The notes under the pieces are model-generated. The model worked only from the letters and a program-made list of their open reading frames with translations. It was not told where the DNA came from and ran no database searches. Positions 7,435-16,118 of a stretch of DNA of 64,000 nucleotides are shown piece after piece. Position numbers and translations under genes: made by a program. The stretch comes from Coleofasciculus sp937127375 (GTDB lineage: Bacteria > Cyanobacteriota > Cyanobacteriia > Cyanobacteriales > Coleofasciculaceae), in assembly GCA_040218875.1 (NCBI GenBank), contig JAVJQP010000032.1, one strand, 5' to 3'. The stretch's first letter is position 1; each line of letters starts with the position of its first letter.

Positions 7435-7762
7435 TGTACCCTCATCATCTATCGGCTAAGGTTTAAACTTGTTAAAACAGTGCCAATGGTGCGTTAGCGA
7501 AGCGTAACGCACCCTACAGATAGAGGCTAGGCGTAAATTAATACAATTAAACTCATACCTAAATACTATATTTTGTGGATGTTTATACCTACTTTGAAAC
7601 CCGCGCAGAATTAGTGGTAACCCGTAGGGGCGCAAGGCTTGCGCCCTATAAACGTAGAATATTTTATACCGATGTTGTGGTTGTTTTCCGGATACCAATA
7701 GATAACAAGAGGTAAGGGCACGACACTGTCGTGCCCCTACATTACACCTAAAATAAAAACGC
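7435..7762. other. Intergenic region packed with palindromes
   Basis: About 330 bases carry three unrelated palindromes: GGTGCGTTA/TAACGCACC at 7489-7514, GGGCGCAAGGCTTGCGCCC at 7628-7646, and GGGCACGACACTGTCGTGCCC (written in halves GGGCACGACA and TGTCGTGCCC) at 7716-7736. I see no gene in it. Confidence 0.6.
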
Positions 7763-8506
7763 CTATGATTCGCCCATATTCGTCACCACCTCCACCTCCT
7801 CAACCTGCCGCTTCAGCCACCCCTCAAACAACTCTGAAAGAATCTGATAACGCAGCTTGTCATCCAACTCCGGCTGAATAATCTCCTCCACTTTAATCAA
7901 ATGTACCCCCTTAGATGTGACAATTGGCTTCACAACCTCCCCTGGCGTCGCCGCAAACACTTTCGCCGAAATCTCTGGTTTCATTTGCTGGCGTTTAACC
8001 AATCCTAAATATCCTCCCTTGCGCCGTAATTCTTCCTCCTGAATATACTCCTGAGCAATCTGTGCAAAACTGGTTTCTGCTTCCTGAAGTTCATAAAATA
8101 ACTCTAGGGCTAAATCTTCATCATCCAAAACCACTTCATACATTACCGCCCCTGCATAGTCTAACTGATGTTCATAAAACCAGGGTTCCACTTTATCGCC
8201 AAACAAATGTTGGGCTAATTTCCCGGAAAGGACATTGATATAAACCATTTCTTCAAAATCATCCAAAGAAAGGGCAAATTTTTGCAGCCACGCCCAGGTG
8301 TCATCTGCATTGAGCAGTTTATTCATGAACCGCATTTGATCTGCTGCTTGTTGTAATTCGGCGATTTCAACCTGGATACTGGCTTCAGTCGCGGCTGAGT
8401 TAATAATTTTGCGGGTAATGATTCCTTCGATAATGGTGGGAATCTGACAAGCGAGTTTGAGGTGATGCAGGATGTCTTGGTTGGTAATTGTGATGGATTG
8501 TGACAT
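7763..8506 (-). CDS. PpiC/parvulin-type peptidyl-prolyl isomerase, second copy
   Basis: This 247-residue homologue of the 4370-5122 product has the same layout: ITNQDILHHLKLACQIP at the N-terminus, an acidic helical middle, then a parvulin domain with ELRRKGGYLGLVKR and a terminal GVHLIKVEEI. The shared family-specific segments (KLLNADDTWAWL against KLLGTSETLAWL; QHLFGDKVE against EHLFGEKVD) show that the two are paralogues. It lacks a signal peptide. It faces the precursor genes from the other side, which supports a link to the peptide cluster, though it has its own promoter. Confidence 0.78.
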   Translation of the reverse strand: MSQSITITNQDILHHLKLACQIPTIIEGIITRKIINSAATEASIQVEIAELQQAADQMRFMNKLLNADDTWAWLQKFALSLDDFEEMVYINVLSGKLAQHLFGDKVEPWFYEHQLDYAGAVMYEVVLDDEDLALELFYELQEAETSFAQIAQEYIQEEELRRKGGYLGLVKRQQMKPEISAKVFAATPGEVVKPIVTSKGVHLIKVEEIIQPELDDKLRYQILSELFEGWLKRQVEEVEVVTNMGES

Positions 8507-8737
8507 GATTTTTCTCCTAAATAATTAGAGTTTTCTGGATGAAAATTGCTGGGGAGTTAATACGACTTGGAAGCCTGTATTGAACATCCGGAGATCCCCC
8601 CAAACCCCCCTTCAAAAGGGGGGCTTACTATTCCGCCGTTTGACAATAAGCAAGGTATCATTGTGTTTCTCCTGTACGATAAGCTGTTCAGCATTTAAAC
8701 CTTAATATCAATAAGGGCGAAATCCTTGCCGTAGTGC

Positions 8738-8797
8738 GAGCATCTTGCTCGCTACATTGAGCATCTTGCTCGCTACATTGAGCATCTTGCTCGCTAC
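8738..8797. repeat. 21-bp direct repeat, three copies
   Basis: Three head-to-tail copies of a 21-bp unit beginning GAGCATCTTGCTCGCTAC lie at 8738-8758, 8759-8779 and 8780-8797 (the last truncated). Each unit has an internal palindrome GAGCATCTTGCTC-like core. There are no spacers, so this is not a CRISPR. Confidence 0.85.
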
Positions 8798-8828
8798 CCA
8801 TTCCCAATTTAAATGCATGACAGCTTAT

Positions 8829-8898
8829 CGGTGGGTTACGGCGGATAGTTCATTAATCATTATCGCCTGAATTTAAGTCCCGCCTAACCCACCCTACG
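8829..8898. repeat. Palindromic repeat, GGTGGGTTACGGC type, copy 2
   Basis: It has the same inverted ends as the copy at 387-458 (CGGTGGGTTACGGC and GCCTAACCCACCCTACG) but an unrelated middle. The two copies flank the RiPP region at about 0.4 and 8.9 kb. Confidence 0.7.
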
Positions 8899-8944
8899 TA
8901 ACTATGTGATAACAATTTTTCTTGTTTTAGCTGAGAGGCTATTT

Positions 8945-10378
8945 CTAACTTGGTGCAGGCAATAATACCGTAAACACACTCCCTTGACTCAGTTGCGATC
9001 GCACGCTAACTTGACCCCCCATTCCTTCTACTAGGGTTTTCACGATCGATAAGCCTAAACCCGTACCCCCTGGGGAACGGGCGCGATTTTCGTCGCCGCG
9101 ATAGAATCTCTCAAAAATGCGGGATTGCTGCGCTAAGGGAATCCCTTGTCCGCGATCGCACACCTGAAGCCTTACCTGTTCCCCCTGTTGGTCTAATTTA
9201 ACGGTTACAGGTTGATCTGGGTCAGAATATTTTACCGCATTGTCAATTAAATTTAGCAACACTTGTTTCAGGCGATCGCGATCGGCTAAAACTTCAATAA
9301 CTTCCCTAGTTGTATCACCATTAATCACTCGATTACTATATTGTACCGCCATTTCTACAACTTCGGTGACCAAATCATTAAGCACAAATAGTTCTAAATG
9401 AAAATGCATTCTGCCATGATCAACCCGTGCCAAATCTAATAAATCTTGTAACAATTGAACCGTTCGATCCGCTTCTGAGGCGGCAATTCCCAAGGCTTCC
9501 TGCTGAGGTGGCGTTAAGTTTTTTCCGCGCCGTAATGTGCTTTGCAGATATCCAGAAACAATCGTCAACGGCGTTCGCAATTCATGGGACACATTACTCA
9601 CAAATTGCCGCTGTTGTTCCCACGCCTCAAACAGGCGGTTTAACATACTATCAAAGGTTTGCGCTAATTCTCTTACCTCACTCGGCGCTTTATCCAGATG
9701 CAGCCGCGCTTGTCCTAAATCGTCAGCGGAAATGGTTTGGGTGAGTTGACTCATCTGACATAACGGTTGTAGTGATCGCTTAATATAAAAGGAAATGACC
9801 ACAATCATAACGGTAATGGAGAGCAAACTGGCAATCCCTAACGTGCGAATCAAACTCAAAAACATGGTTTGTTCGCTGGTAATATCCTTTGCCACATAAA
9901 TCTTACCCAGCCGTTCACCCTGCACCTGTAAGGGAGTACCACAAGCGATCCAATAGCGTCCGTTAACCCGATACAATTTAGGGATTAGGGGTATTTTTGA
10001 CGATAATAACTGATTGGTGGGATGAAGCTGTAAGGCTGAGGATTTAGCTGGAATTGAGCCATCAGAACGACGCACCCATAACAGCGTATCCCCCATAGTT
10101 AAGTTTTCAATTGCCTTTTGCATCCCTGTTTCTATGGACATCATCTCACGATAAAGTTCTAGATCATCAGGGAAGCGATCGGCAAGATACTGAATATTAT
10201 GTTTTTGGGATTTAATCAGGATTTGCTGCATGTACCAACTCGTCCATATAGCAACAGCACTTAATCCTGTAATCGATACGGCGGCGATGCCTACAGTTAA
10301 TCGCACCTGTAGTGAAAAAGGGTCAAATTTGGGTAGGGCTTTACATAAGAATTTGAGCAGACGGCTGGTAAATTTCAT
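8945..10378 (-). CDS. Sensor histidine kinase (orphan in this window)
   Basis: The 477-residue membrane kinase has a first transmembrane helix near residues 28-48, a periplasmic sensor segment, a second helix near 180-200, then HAMP (SLQPLCQMSQLTQ). The phosphoacceptor motif VSHELRTPLT has its His near residue 266. The ATPase N (NLIDNAVKYS), G1 (DRGQGIPL) and G2 (GGTGLGLSIV) boxes follow. It resembles heavy-metal/envelope-stress type kinases (CusS/BaeS-like). No response regulator gene lies next to it; downstream is the PpiC gene and upstream about 1.1 kb of repeats, so its partner must be encoded elsewhere. The ligand is unknown. Confidence 0.92.
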   Translation of the reverse strand: MKFTSRLLKFLCKALPKFDPFSLQVRLTVGIAAVSITGLSAVAIWTSWYMQQILIKSQKHNIQYLADRFPDDLELYREMMSIETGMQKAIENLTMGDTLLWVRRSDGSIPAKSSALQLHPTNQLLSSKIPLIPKLYRVNGRYWIACGTPLQVQGERLGKIYVAKDITSEQTMFLSLIRTLGIASLLSITVMIVVISFYIKRSLQPLCQMSQLTQTISADDLGQARLHLDKAPSEVRELAQTFDSMLNRLFEAWEQQRQFVSNVSHELRTPLTIVSGYLQSTLRRGKNLTPPQQEALGIAASEADRTVQLLQDLLDLARVDHGRMHFHLELFVLNDLVTEVVEMAVQYSNRVINGDTTREVIEVLADRDRLKQVLLNLIDNAVKYSDPDQPVTVKLDQQGEQVRLQVCDRGQGIPLAQQSRIFERFYRGDENRARSPGGTGLGLSIVKTLVEGMGGQVSVRSQLSQGSVFTVLLPAPS

Positions 10379-10710
10379 CGGAGTGTTGATCGATCTATCA
10401 TTGTTAAATACATCCCATTTTAGAGTTTAGGTTTGGCTATTTCTATTCAAAAGGGATGCATCGGGTAAACTGGGTTTACTTTCACTTAATCCGATGATCA
10501 TTAAATAAAGATGATTTTTTCCTGATAGATAGATGAGTTTGATTCGTTATCTTGGGGAACAGGGAACGGGGAACGGGGAACGGGGAACAGTAAAGAATCT
10601 CCTAACCGACCAAGGTAACTGCTAGACTGTAGCTATACTGTAGAGTGGGCAATGTCCACAAGCCTTGATTTAGTACCATTCGGATTACATTAGAGTGCGA
10701 TCGCGCTGCC

Positions 10711-11323
10711 GCCTTGCCAATATTAACATTCCACATCGGTAGGGGCGGGTTTAGGGATTCAATTCGGAAAAATACCTCAAACCCAACAACAAAACCCGCC
10801 CTATCCCCTACCTAAAATTAATCCTCAACCGGATAAACCAACCTACCTAATTTTACGCCGCTTCGCCTTGCCAATATTAACATTCCACATCGGTAGGGGC
10901 GGGTTTAGGGATTCAATCCGGAAACCTACCTCAAACCCAACAACGAAACCCGCCCTATCCCCTACCTAAAATTAATCCTCAACCCGATAAACCAACCTAC
11001 CTAATTTTACGCCGCTTCGCCTTGCCAATATTAACATTCCACATCGGTAGGGGCGGGTTTAGGGATTCAATCCAGAAACCTACCTTCAACCCAACAACAA
11101 AACCCGCCCTATCCCCTACCTCAAATTAATCCTCAACCGGATAAACCAACCTACCTAATTTTACACCGCTTCGCCTTGCCAATATTAACATTCCACATCG
11201 GTAGGGGCGGGTTTAGGGATTCAATTCGGAAAACTACCTCAAACCCAACAACAAAACCCGCCCTATTCATCACCTAAAATTAATCCTCAACCGGATAAAC
11301 CAACCTACCTAATTTTACGCCGC
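10711..11323. repeat. 154-bp tandem repeat, four copies
   Basis: Four units start with GCCTTGCCAATATTAACATT at 10711, 10865, 11019 and 11173, giving a period of exactly 154 bp. Copies differ at only a few positions. Each unit contains one palindrome with arms GGTAGGGGCGGGTTTAGGG and ACCCGCCCTATCCCCTACC, so a transcript would fold into four equal hairpins. Units are joined by a GCCGCTTCG segment. Confidence 0.92.
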
Positions 11324-11378
11324 GATCGCACGCTAAAGACATCCGGTAGATTAGGGATAAAGGTGATAGGATGAGACA

Positions 11379-11442
11379 GGGCGGGTTGGGGTCGAACTAT
11401 TATCGGTTTCGCTGTTAATTCTGTTCCTAAACCCGCCCCTAC
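11379..11442. repeat. GGGGCGGGTTT palindromic element
   Basis: The arms GGGCGGGTT and CTAAACCCGCCCCTAC enclose a variable middle. It lies just beyond the 154-bp array and 35 bases from the sucrose synthase stop codon. Confidence 0.7.
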
Positions 11443-11475
11443 ATTAACGCTTATCTGTCGATTATCACCAAACGA

Positions 11476-13896
11476 TCAACGCTTCATATGTTCTTCTAAC
11501 AACTGTTGGGCGCGAGGCTTGTAAATGAGATAGAACAATGACTCAATATACCGCAACAAATCCTCCCGTTTTTCTTTCGAGGTGTAATTCCAAAAGCCAT
11601 AAATCCGCGCCAAGGATAACAGGCGGCTGGTGTGGATCTTCCAGGTATAGGTACTGTACACCCGTTCCATTCCCCGATTGGAAATCTCCAACCAATAATC
11701 AGGATTTTGTTCACATTTAGACAGAAACTCCAAAATATTCTGGGCAGTTTCTTCCAGATTCGTGGGGTTAATTAAGAACCCATTCACCTTATCCTGAATA
11801 ATCTCCAACGGACCACCAAACTGCGTACCAAAGGTAGGTAGACCAGAAATCATCGCTTCTAAAATCGTCAAACCAAAGGCTTCAAACAGCGCAGGTTGAA
11901 CAAAAATCCCTCGGTGATCCGCAATCACGCGATAGATTTCTCCTGAATCCCGCTTGGGTAAGCGCACGCCTAACCAGCGAATTTTACCGTGTAAATTGTA
12001 TTCATCAATGAGGCGATAGAGTTTAACAATTTCATCCTTTTCCTCGTTATCCGTCGAATCTTCCGTGCGTAATTTCCCAGCGACTAAAATCAGGTTACAC
12101 TGCTCTTGTAACGCTTTACTCTTACCAAAACATTCAGTTAACCCGGTGAGATTTTTAATCCGGTCAAGACGCGCTATAGAGAAGAGAGGACGCTTTGTCG
12201 GATCATCTAACTTGCCATAAACTTGAGTCGGATCATCTAGAGTAAAAAGTAACTCCTCTAACCGTTCACAATCGCGAGGAACCCGATCATCACTACGGGT
12301 ATAGGGGAAGTAAACCTGTTCATTCACTCCTGGTGGCACCACATTAAACTTAGGTGAAAATAACTCAATTCCATTCACCACATGATACAAATCCGGCATC
12401 GTGAAATTCTGGTAAGATTCATACTGACCCACACTATCCGGCTTACCGACAATTTCTTGATACGTACTGCTGATAATAAAGTTTGCCGCATTCATGGCAA
12501 TCAAGTCAGCCGTAAATTGGATCGAGAAATGATATTGGTCTTCTAATTCCTGCCAGTAGAGATTACTGAATAGGTATTTAGACTTTTCCAAGGCGTGAGC
12601 GACAATACACTGGGTCACATCCATGCGGCGGGATAGGAGAAATGCCACCAAGTTACCATCTGAATAGTTGCCAACAATGAAATCAGGAACCCCTTGAAAT
12701 TCTGCCCGGAGTTCTTTTTCCGCATCAATCGCATAGGTTTCCAGATAGGGCCAAATCTCAAACCGAGAAATCCAGTTCTGGGTATAGTTTGGATTAAATT
12801 CTCGCAAGGGAACGCGCAATATCCAAGCATTATCGGTGCCATGAACTTTTTCTAGACGTTCGTTACAGCGCGTACCATCATTGTTAGGAATTAACCGGGA
12901 TAAGATAATAACTTTTGGGTTAACCTTGAGTAACTCTAACCCAGCCAGTTTAATATCTTCTTGTAGCTGCTTTTCTAAACTCCGGGCTTGATCTAGCACA
13001 TAAACCACTTGACCTCCGGTATCAGGACGCCCTAAAACGCCTTCTTGTCCAAACCAGCCATGAATTGAAACTAAGACAATCCGAAAAATCATCGGGATGC
13101 GGGACAGAAATTTTTCTAATCCCTGGTGATCCGGAGAATCAATCAGTTCATCGAGGATTTCTAGGGTTTCTCGGACTCGATTCGCGGTATTCCCCCAACC
13201 CGCTTCAAACCCCATGTCTTGCAGCTTGAAACGAAAACTTTCATAAGGTTCATCCTCGGCGCGATCGCTAACAAAGCCCAGGGCTAATTTCACCTGATCA
13301 GAAAGCTGCTGTTGACTTTTAATCCGTCCGTTAATTAGCAGTTGAGTCCCCTGTACTTCATGAAGACTGAGGAAATTAAATAGCGATTCCTGCCATTGGC
13401 GCGGATCTTGAAATAGTTTACTAGACAGGAAGCGATTTAGGAACTGAACCCCCTTGCCAATGTTTTTCGAGTCCCGAATAATTGGACTATAATCATAGAA
13501 TGGCTTAAAATCCAGTTCCAGGACATCCCCTTCATTGGGACGATAATGGTTGACGAAGCGATCGCGCACATCGAGCAGTTTTTGAATCGTGATCGGCTCA
13601 ACGGTTAAGTCTTCTAGAACTTGAAACGCTTCTTGTTCGGCAATCTTGGGGCGGATAATCAGGTAGAGACTTTCCTCGTCGAGAATAATTTCCTGAGTAT
13701 AGTAAATCAGTCGCCCTAGATTCGAGGAATGATAAAAATAGTCCGGTTTTTCCTGGTCAGCGCAGTATTTACTAAAGTCAGACAGAATATCGTTTCGCAG
13801 TAGATACCGGGGTCCTGACTGTTTTAATTGACTGGCAAATTGGCGTAAATCATTGCGTTCTTCACAATCGAGCACGTTCTGGATAAGATAGAGCAT
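11476..13896 (-). CDS. susA: Sucrose synthase
   Basis: The protein has 806 residues, the usual length for sucrose synthase (NDP-glucose + fructose to and from sucrose + NDP). It has the N-terminal regulatory region (about 1-270), then the GT-B core starting RIVLVSIHGWFGQEGVLGRP with DTGGQVVYVLDQ. The donor-binding domain contains KRPLFSIARLDRIKNLTGL and the E-x7-E motif in EAFGLTILEAM. In filamentous cyanobacteria the enzyme mainly cleaves sucrose, feeding glycogen and polysaccharide synthesis and linking to salt and nitrogen-fixation physiology. It is a single gene here without sucrose-phosphate synthase nearby. Confidence 0.96.
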   Translation of the reverse strand: MLYLIQNVLDCEERNDLRQFASQLKQSGPRYLLRNDILSDFSKYCADQEKPDYFYHSSNLGRLIYYTQEIILDEESLYLIIRPKIAEQEAFQVLEDLTVEPITIQKLLDVRDRFVNHYRPNEGDVLELDFKPFYDYSPIIRDSKNIGKGVQFLNRFLSSKLFQDPRQWQESLFNFLSLHEVQGTQLLINGRIKSQQQLSDQVKLALGFVSDRAEDEPYESFRFKLQDMGFEAGWGNTANRVRETLEILDELIDSPDHQGLEKFLSRIPMIFRIVLVSIHGWFGQEGVLGRPDTGGQVVYVLDQARSLEKQLQEDIKLAGLELLKVNPKVIILSRLIPNNDGTRCNERLEKVHGTDNAWILRVPLREFNPNYTQNWISRFEIWPYLETYAIDAEKELRAEFQGVPDFIVGNYSDGNLVAFLLSRRMDVTQCIVAHALEKSKYLFSNLYWQELEDQYHFSIQFTADLIAMNAANFIISSTYQEIVGKPDSVGQYESYQNFTMPDLYHVVNGIELFSPKFNVVPPGVNEQVYFPYTRSDDRVPRDCERLEELLFTLDDPTQVYGKLDDPTKRPLFSIARLDRIKNLTGLTECFGKSKALQEQCNLILVAGKLRTEDSTDNEEKDEIVKLYRLIDEYNLHGKIRWLGVRLPKRDSGEIYRVIADHRGIFVQPALFEAFGLTILEAMISGLPTFGTQFGGPLEIIQDKVNGFLINPTNLEETAQNILEFLSKCEQNPDYWLEISNRGMERVYSTYTWKIHTSRLLSLARIYGFWNYTSKEKREDLLRYIESLFYLIYKPRAQQLLEEHMKR

Positions 13897-14102
13897 TACA
13901 ACGTTCCCAGCAGAAATTCAAAAAGGATACAAGTCGAGAGGTATGACCCCGGAAAAACGCCCTACTCCAAAGCGGTAACAGGAGAGTCACCACTTTTTTT
14001 CGGGCGCGGGGTAACAGGGGTAATTGAGCAGGTCAGTTAATTAAAACCTTGCTGCACGAGTGTTTTATGCGGTTGAGCAACACAGGAGAAATCAGGCAAT
14101 CC

Positions 14103-15626
14103 TTACAAGTCGTAAAGTTGCCCGTACTTTTGCCGGATATAACGGATGAATGGAGCGATGTGCAAATCTGCACCAGTGACGCCCTTGATTAATTCAGCCG
14201 CCGTGTACTTGCAACCGTGTTGGTATATGTTTTCTCTTAACCAATTATGCAAGGTACTGAATTGTCCTTGTTCAATGTTAGCTAAGATTTCCGGATGAGC
14301 GGCTAAGGCGGCTTCAAAAATTTGGCTGCTCATCAAGTTGCCCAGGGTATAGCATTGGAACATGCCGCCAATTTGACTGGTATACCAGTGAACGTCTTGC
14401 AGAACTCCATTCGTATCTGTGTCGGGGACAATGCCTAAATCAGACCGATAGCGTTCTCTCCAGGCTTCCGGTAAATCCCGGACGGCTAATTTCCCTTCTA
14501 GCAAGTCCAGTTCCAAATCAAAGCGAATCATCACATGGAGGTTGTACGTCACCTCATCTGCATCCGTGCGAATCAGCGATCGCACGACTTTGTTGATGGC
14601 TCGGTAGAATGTCTCTAAGGGAACATCCTTAAGTTGATGGGGAAACGCGGCTTGGAGTTGGGGATAGAAGAATTGCCAAAAGCCGCGACTGCGCCCGACG
14701 ATATTTTCCCATAACCGGGATTGACTTTCATGAATACCTGCTGAAGTCCCACCCGCTAAGGGCGTTTCTTCCAAGGTTGGGCTAATCCCTTGTTCATACA
14801 ACCCATGACCCATTTCATGAATACTACTAAACAGCGCCTGTCCTAAGTCATTGTCGTAGACGCGAGTAGTAATTCGCACATCCTCTGTAGAGAAGTTAAT
14901 CATAAACGGGTGATGGGTTTGATCTTGTCGTCCCCGTTGGAAGTCATACCCCAACTGCTCAATGATTTTTAGGGTGAAGGTTAACTGATCTTGAGCCGGA
15001 TAATACTGATGCAAACACCGATCATCCGTCATCGGTTGGGCGGTAATCGCTTCCACAATCGGCACCAATTCGTCTCGCAACTGGGCAAACAGCGATCGCA
15101 AAAAGCCAGCTTGCATCCCATAATCGGCAAAATCAATTAACGGATCAGCAATATGGTCATATCCGGGGAAAAAGTTCGCCAATTCCCGGCTCAACTCCAG
15201 GGTTTTTTCCAGATAGGGTTCAACAGCAGCAAAATTATTTTCTGGTCGCGCCGCAACCCACGCCCCATACGTATCAGTGCGATGGCGAGAAAATTTTGCC
15301 ATAAACGTGGCGGGAACCCGCGCCGCCCGTTCATATTTGCGACGGGTGACTCGCACCAAACTGGCTTCATCCGAGTCGTAGGGCAAACTGGCTTCTAGGG
15401 AGCGTAAGTTCTCTAGAAGCTCACCCATGGCTGGATCAGTAAATTTACTATGAGAAATTTGTTGCAACGTTGCTAACTGTCGTCCGCGAGCGGCTGCGCC
15501 TTTGGGCGGCATATAGGTTGCCTGATCCCAATACAACAGAGACGCGGCGGCTTCGATATCATTAATCTCACTCAGGCGGGTTTTCAGCTCTAGGAGTTTG
15601 GTTTCTGTCTTTTCGATAGTCTGCAT
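14103..15626 (-). CDS. Metallocarboxypeptidase, M32 family
   Basis: The 507-residue protein matches the M32 (thermostable carboxypeptidase Taq) family in length and motifs. The zinc site HEMGH lies near residue 265 within SSIHEMGHGLYEQG. The third-ligand region is HESQSRLWENIVGRS. DQATYMPPKGAAARG near the N-terminus and IRTDADEVTYNLHVMIRFD are family hallmarks. It releases C-terminal residues from peptides in the cytoplasm. It stands alone, about 200 bases downstream of the sucrose synthase start in the same direction, and need not be co-transcribed. Confidence 0.93.
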   Translation of the reverse strand: MQTIEKTETKLLELKTRLSEINDIEAAASLLYWDQATYMPPKGAAARGRQLATLQQISHSKFTDPAMGELLENLRSLEASLPYDSDEASLVRVTRRKYERAARVPATFMAKFSRHRTDTYGAWVAARPENNFAAVEPYLEKTLELSRELANFFPGYDHIADPLIDFADYGMQAGFLRSLFAQLRDELVPIVEAITAQPMTDDRCLHQYYPAQDQLTFTLKIIEQLGYDFQRGRQDQTHHPFMINFSTEDVRITTRVYDNDLGQALFSSIHEMGHGLYEQGISPTLEETPLAGGTSAGIHESQSRLWENIVGRSRGFWQFFYPQLQAAFPHQLKDVPLETFYRAINKVVRSLIRTDADEVTYNLHVMIRFDLELDLLEGKLAVRDLPEAWRERYRSDLGIVPDTDTNGVLQDVHWYTSQIGGMFQCYTLGNLMSSQIFEAALAAHPEILANIEQGQFSTLHNWLRENIYQHGCKYTAAELIKGVTGADLHIAPFIRYIRQKYGQLYDL

Positions 15627-16118
15627 AGTCGGTGGGTGATGCTGTAGTATTGGCTTGGAGACATTGTTGGAAATGTTTCCCAGATTAGTAAATGTACACC
15701 TGACAATCGAAAAGGAGAATCATCCCTAACTGGCAGGGAACGAACAGCTAGGCTGAACTCTAGGCTCTCACACTGACTCTCGTGCTTAACTACGGTAACT
15801 GAACGGCAATGGATACATTCGTTGACTGAGAGCCAAGCAAATGGCTGACCCTGATCCGGTCGAACGTGACTAAACTATCTTTCTACCTTAACTATTGAAC
15901 AGGCAACAGGGAACAGGGAACAGTCAGAATTTGAGACTCCTTAACATTTCTTAGCACAGCATACAGAATTTATGTCCAAAGTCCAGTCGTTATAGCAACC
16001 GCTATAGCTGTTAGGACAGATCATTTATGTTCCAGACGTTGCATGCAACGTCTCTACAATGGTACTCCTCACCCTTCCCTGATGTTGGTGAACCCCCCCC
16101 TCTGTCGCGCATCGTCAT
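15627..16118. other. Intergenic region, no gene seen
   Basis: About 490 bases between the carboxypeptidase start and the metal-ATPase stop. It contains a short CAGGGAACAGGGAACAG repeat (about 15905) and a GCATGC-centred palindrome (16034-16057). I see no open frame with family resemblance. Confidence 0.5.
16034..16057. repeat. Palindrome GACGTTGCATGCAACGTC, copy 2
   Basis: This perfect 18-bp palindrome is followed by TCTAC. Relative to copies 1 and 3 (GACGTAGCATGCTACGTC), both arms changed together, so pairing is kept. Confidence 0.75.

Larger units (their letters stand above)
8507..8944. other. Intergenic region with three repeat types
   Basis: About 440 bases without a gene. It contains a hairpin of six Cs and six Gs (CCCCCCTT/AAGGGGGG, 8605-8623), three tandem 21-bp units (8738-8797) and the second GGTGGGTTACGGC palindrome (8829-8898). 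Confidence 0.6.
10379..11475. other. 1.1-kb intergenic region dominated by repeats
   Basis: No gene is seen. At about 10560-10590 there is a short GGGAACGGGGAAC-type repeat. From 10711 to 11323 there are four tandem 154-bp units, and at 11379-11442 another GGGCGGGTT palindrome. The region separates the kinase gene from the end of the sucrose synthase gene. Confidence 0.7.

Noticed and set aside
7456..7698. 80-codon minus-strand frame between the HTH and PpiC genes
   Set aside because: It is formed by palindromic repeats and has no ribosome binding site or recognisable features.
8738..8797. Small CRISPR-like repeat
   Set aside because: The three 21-bp units abut each other with no spacers.
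10711..11323. CRISPR array
   Set aside because: Units of 154 bp are contiguous copies without unique spacers, and no cas genes are near.
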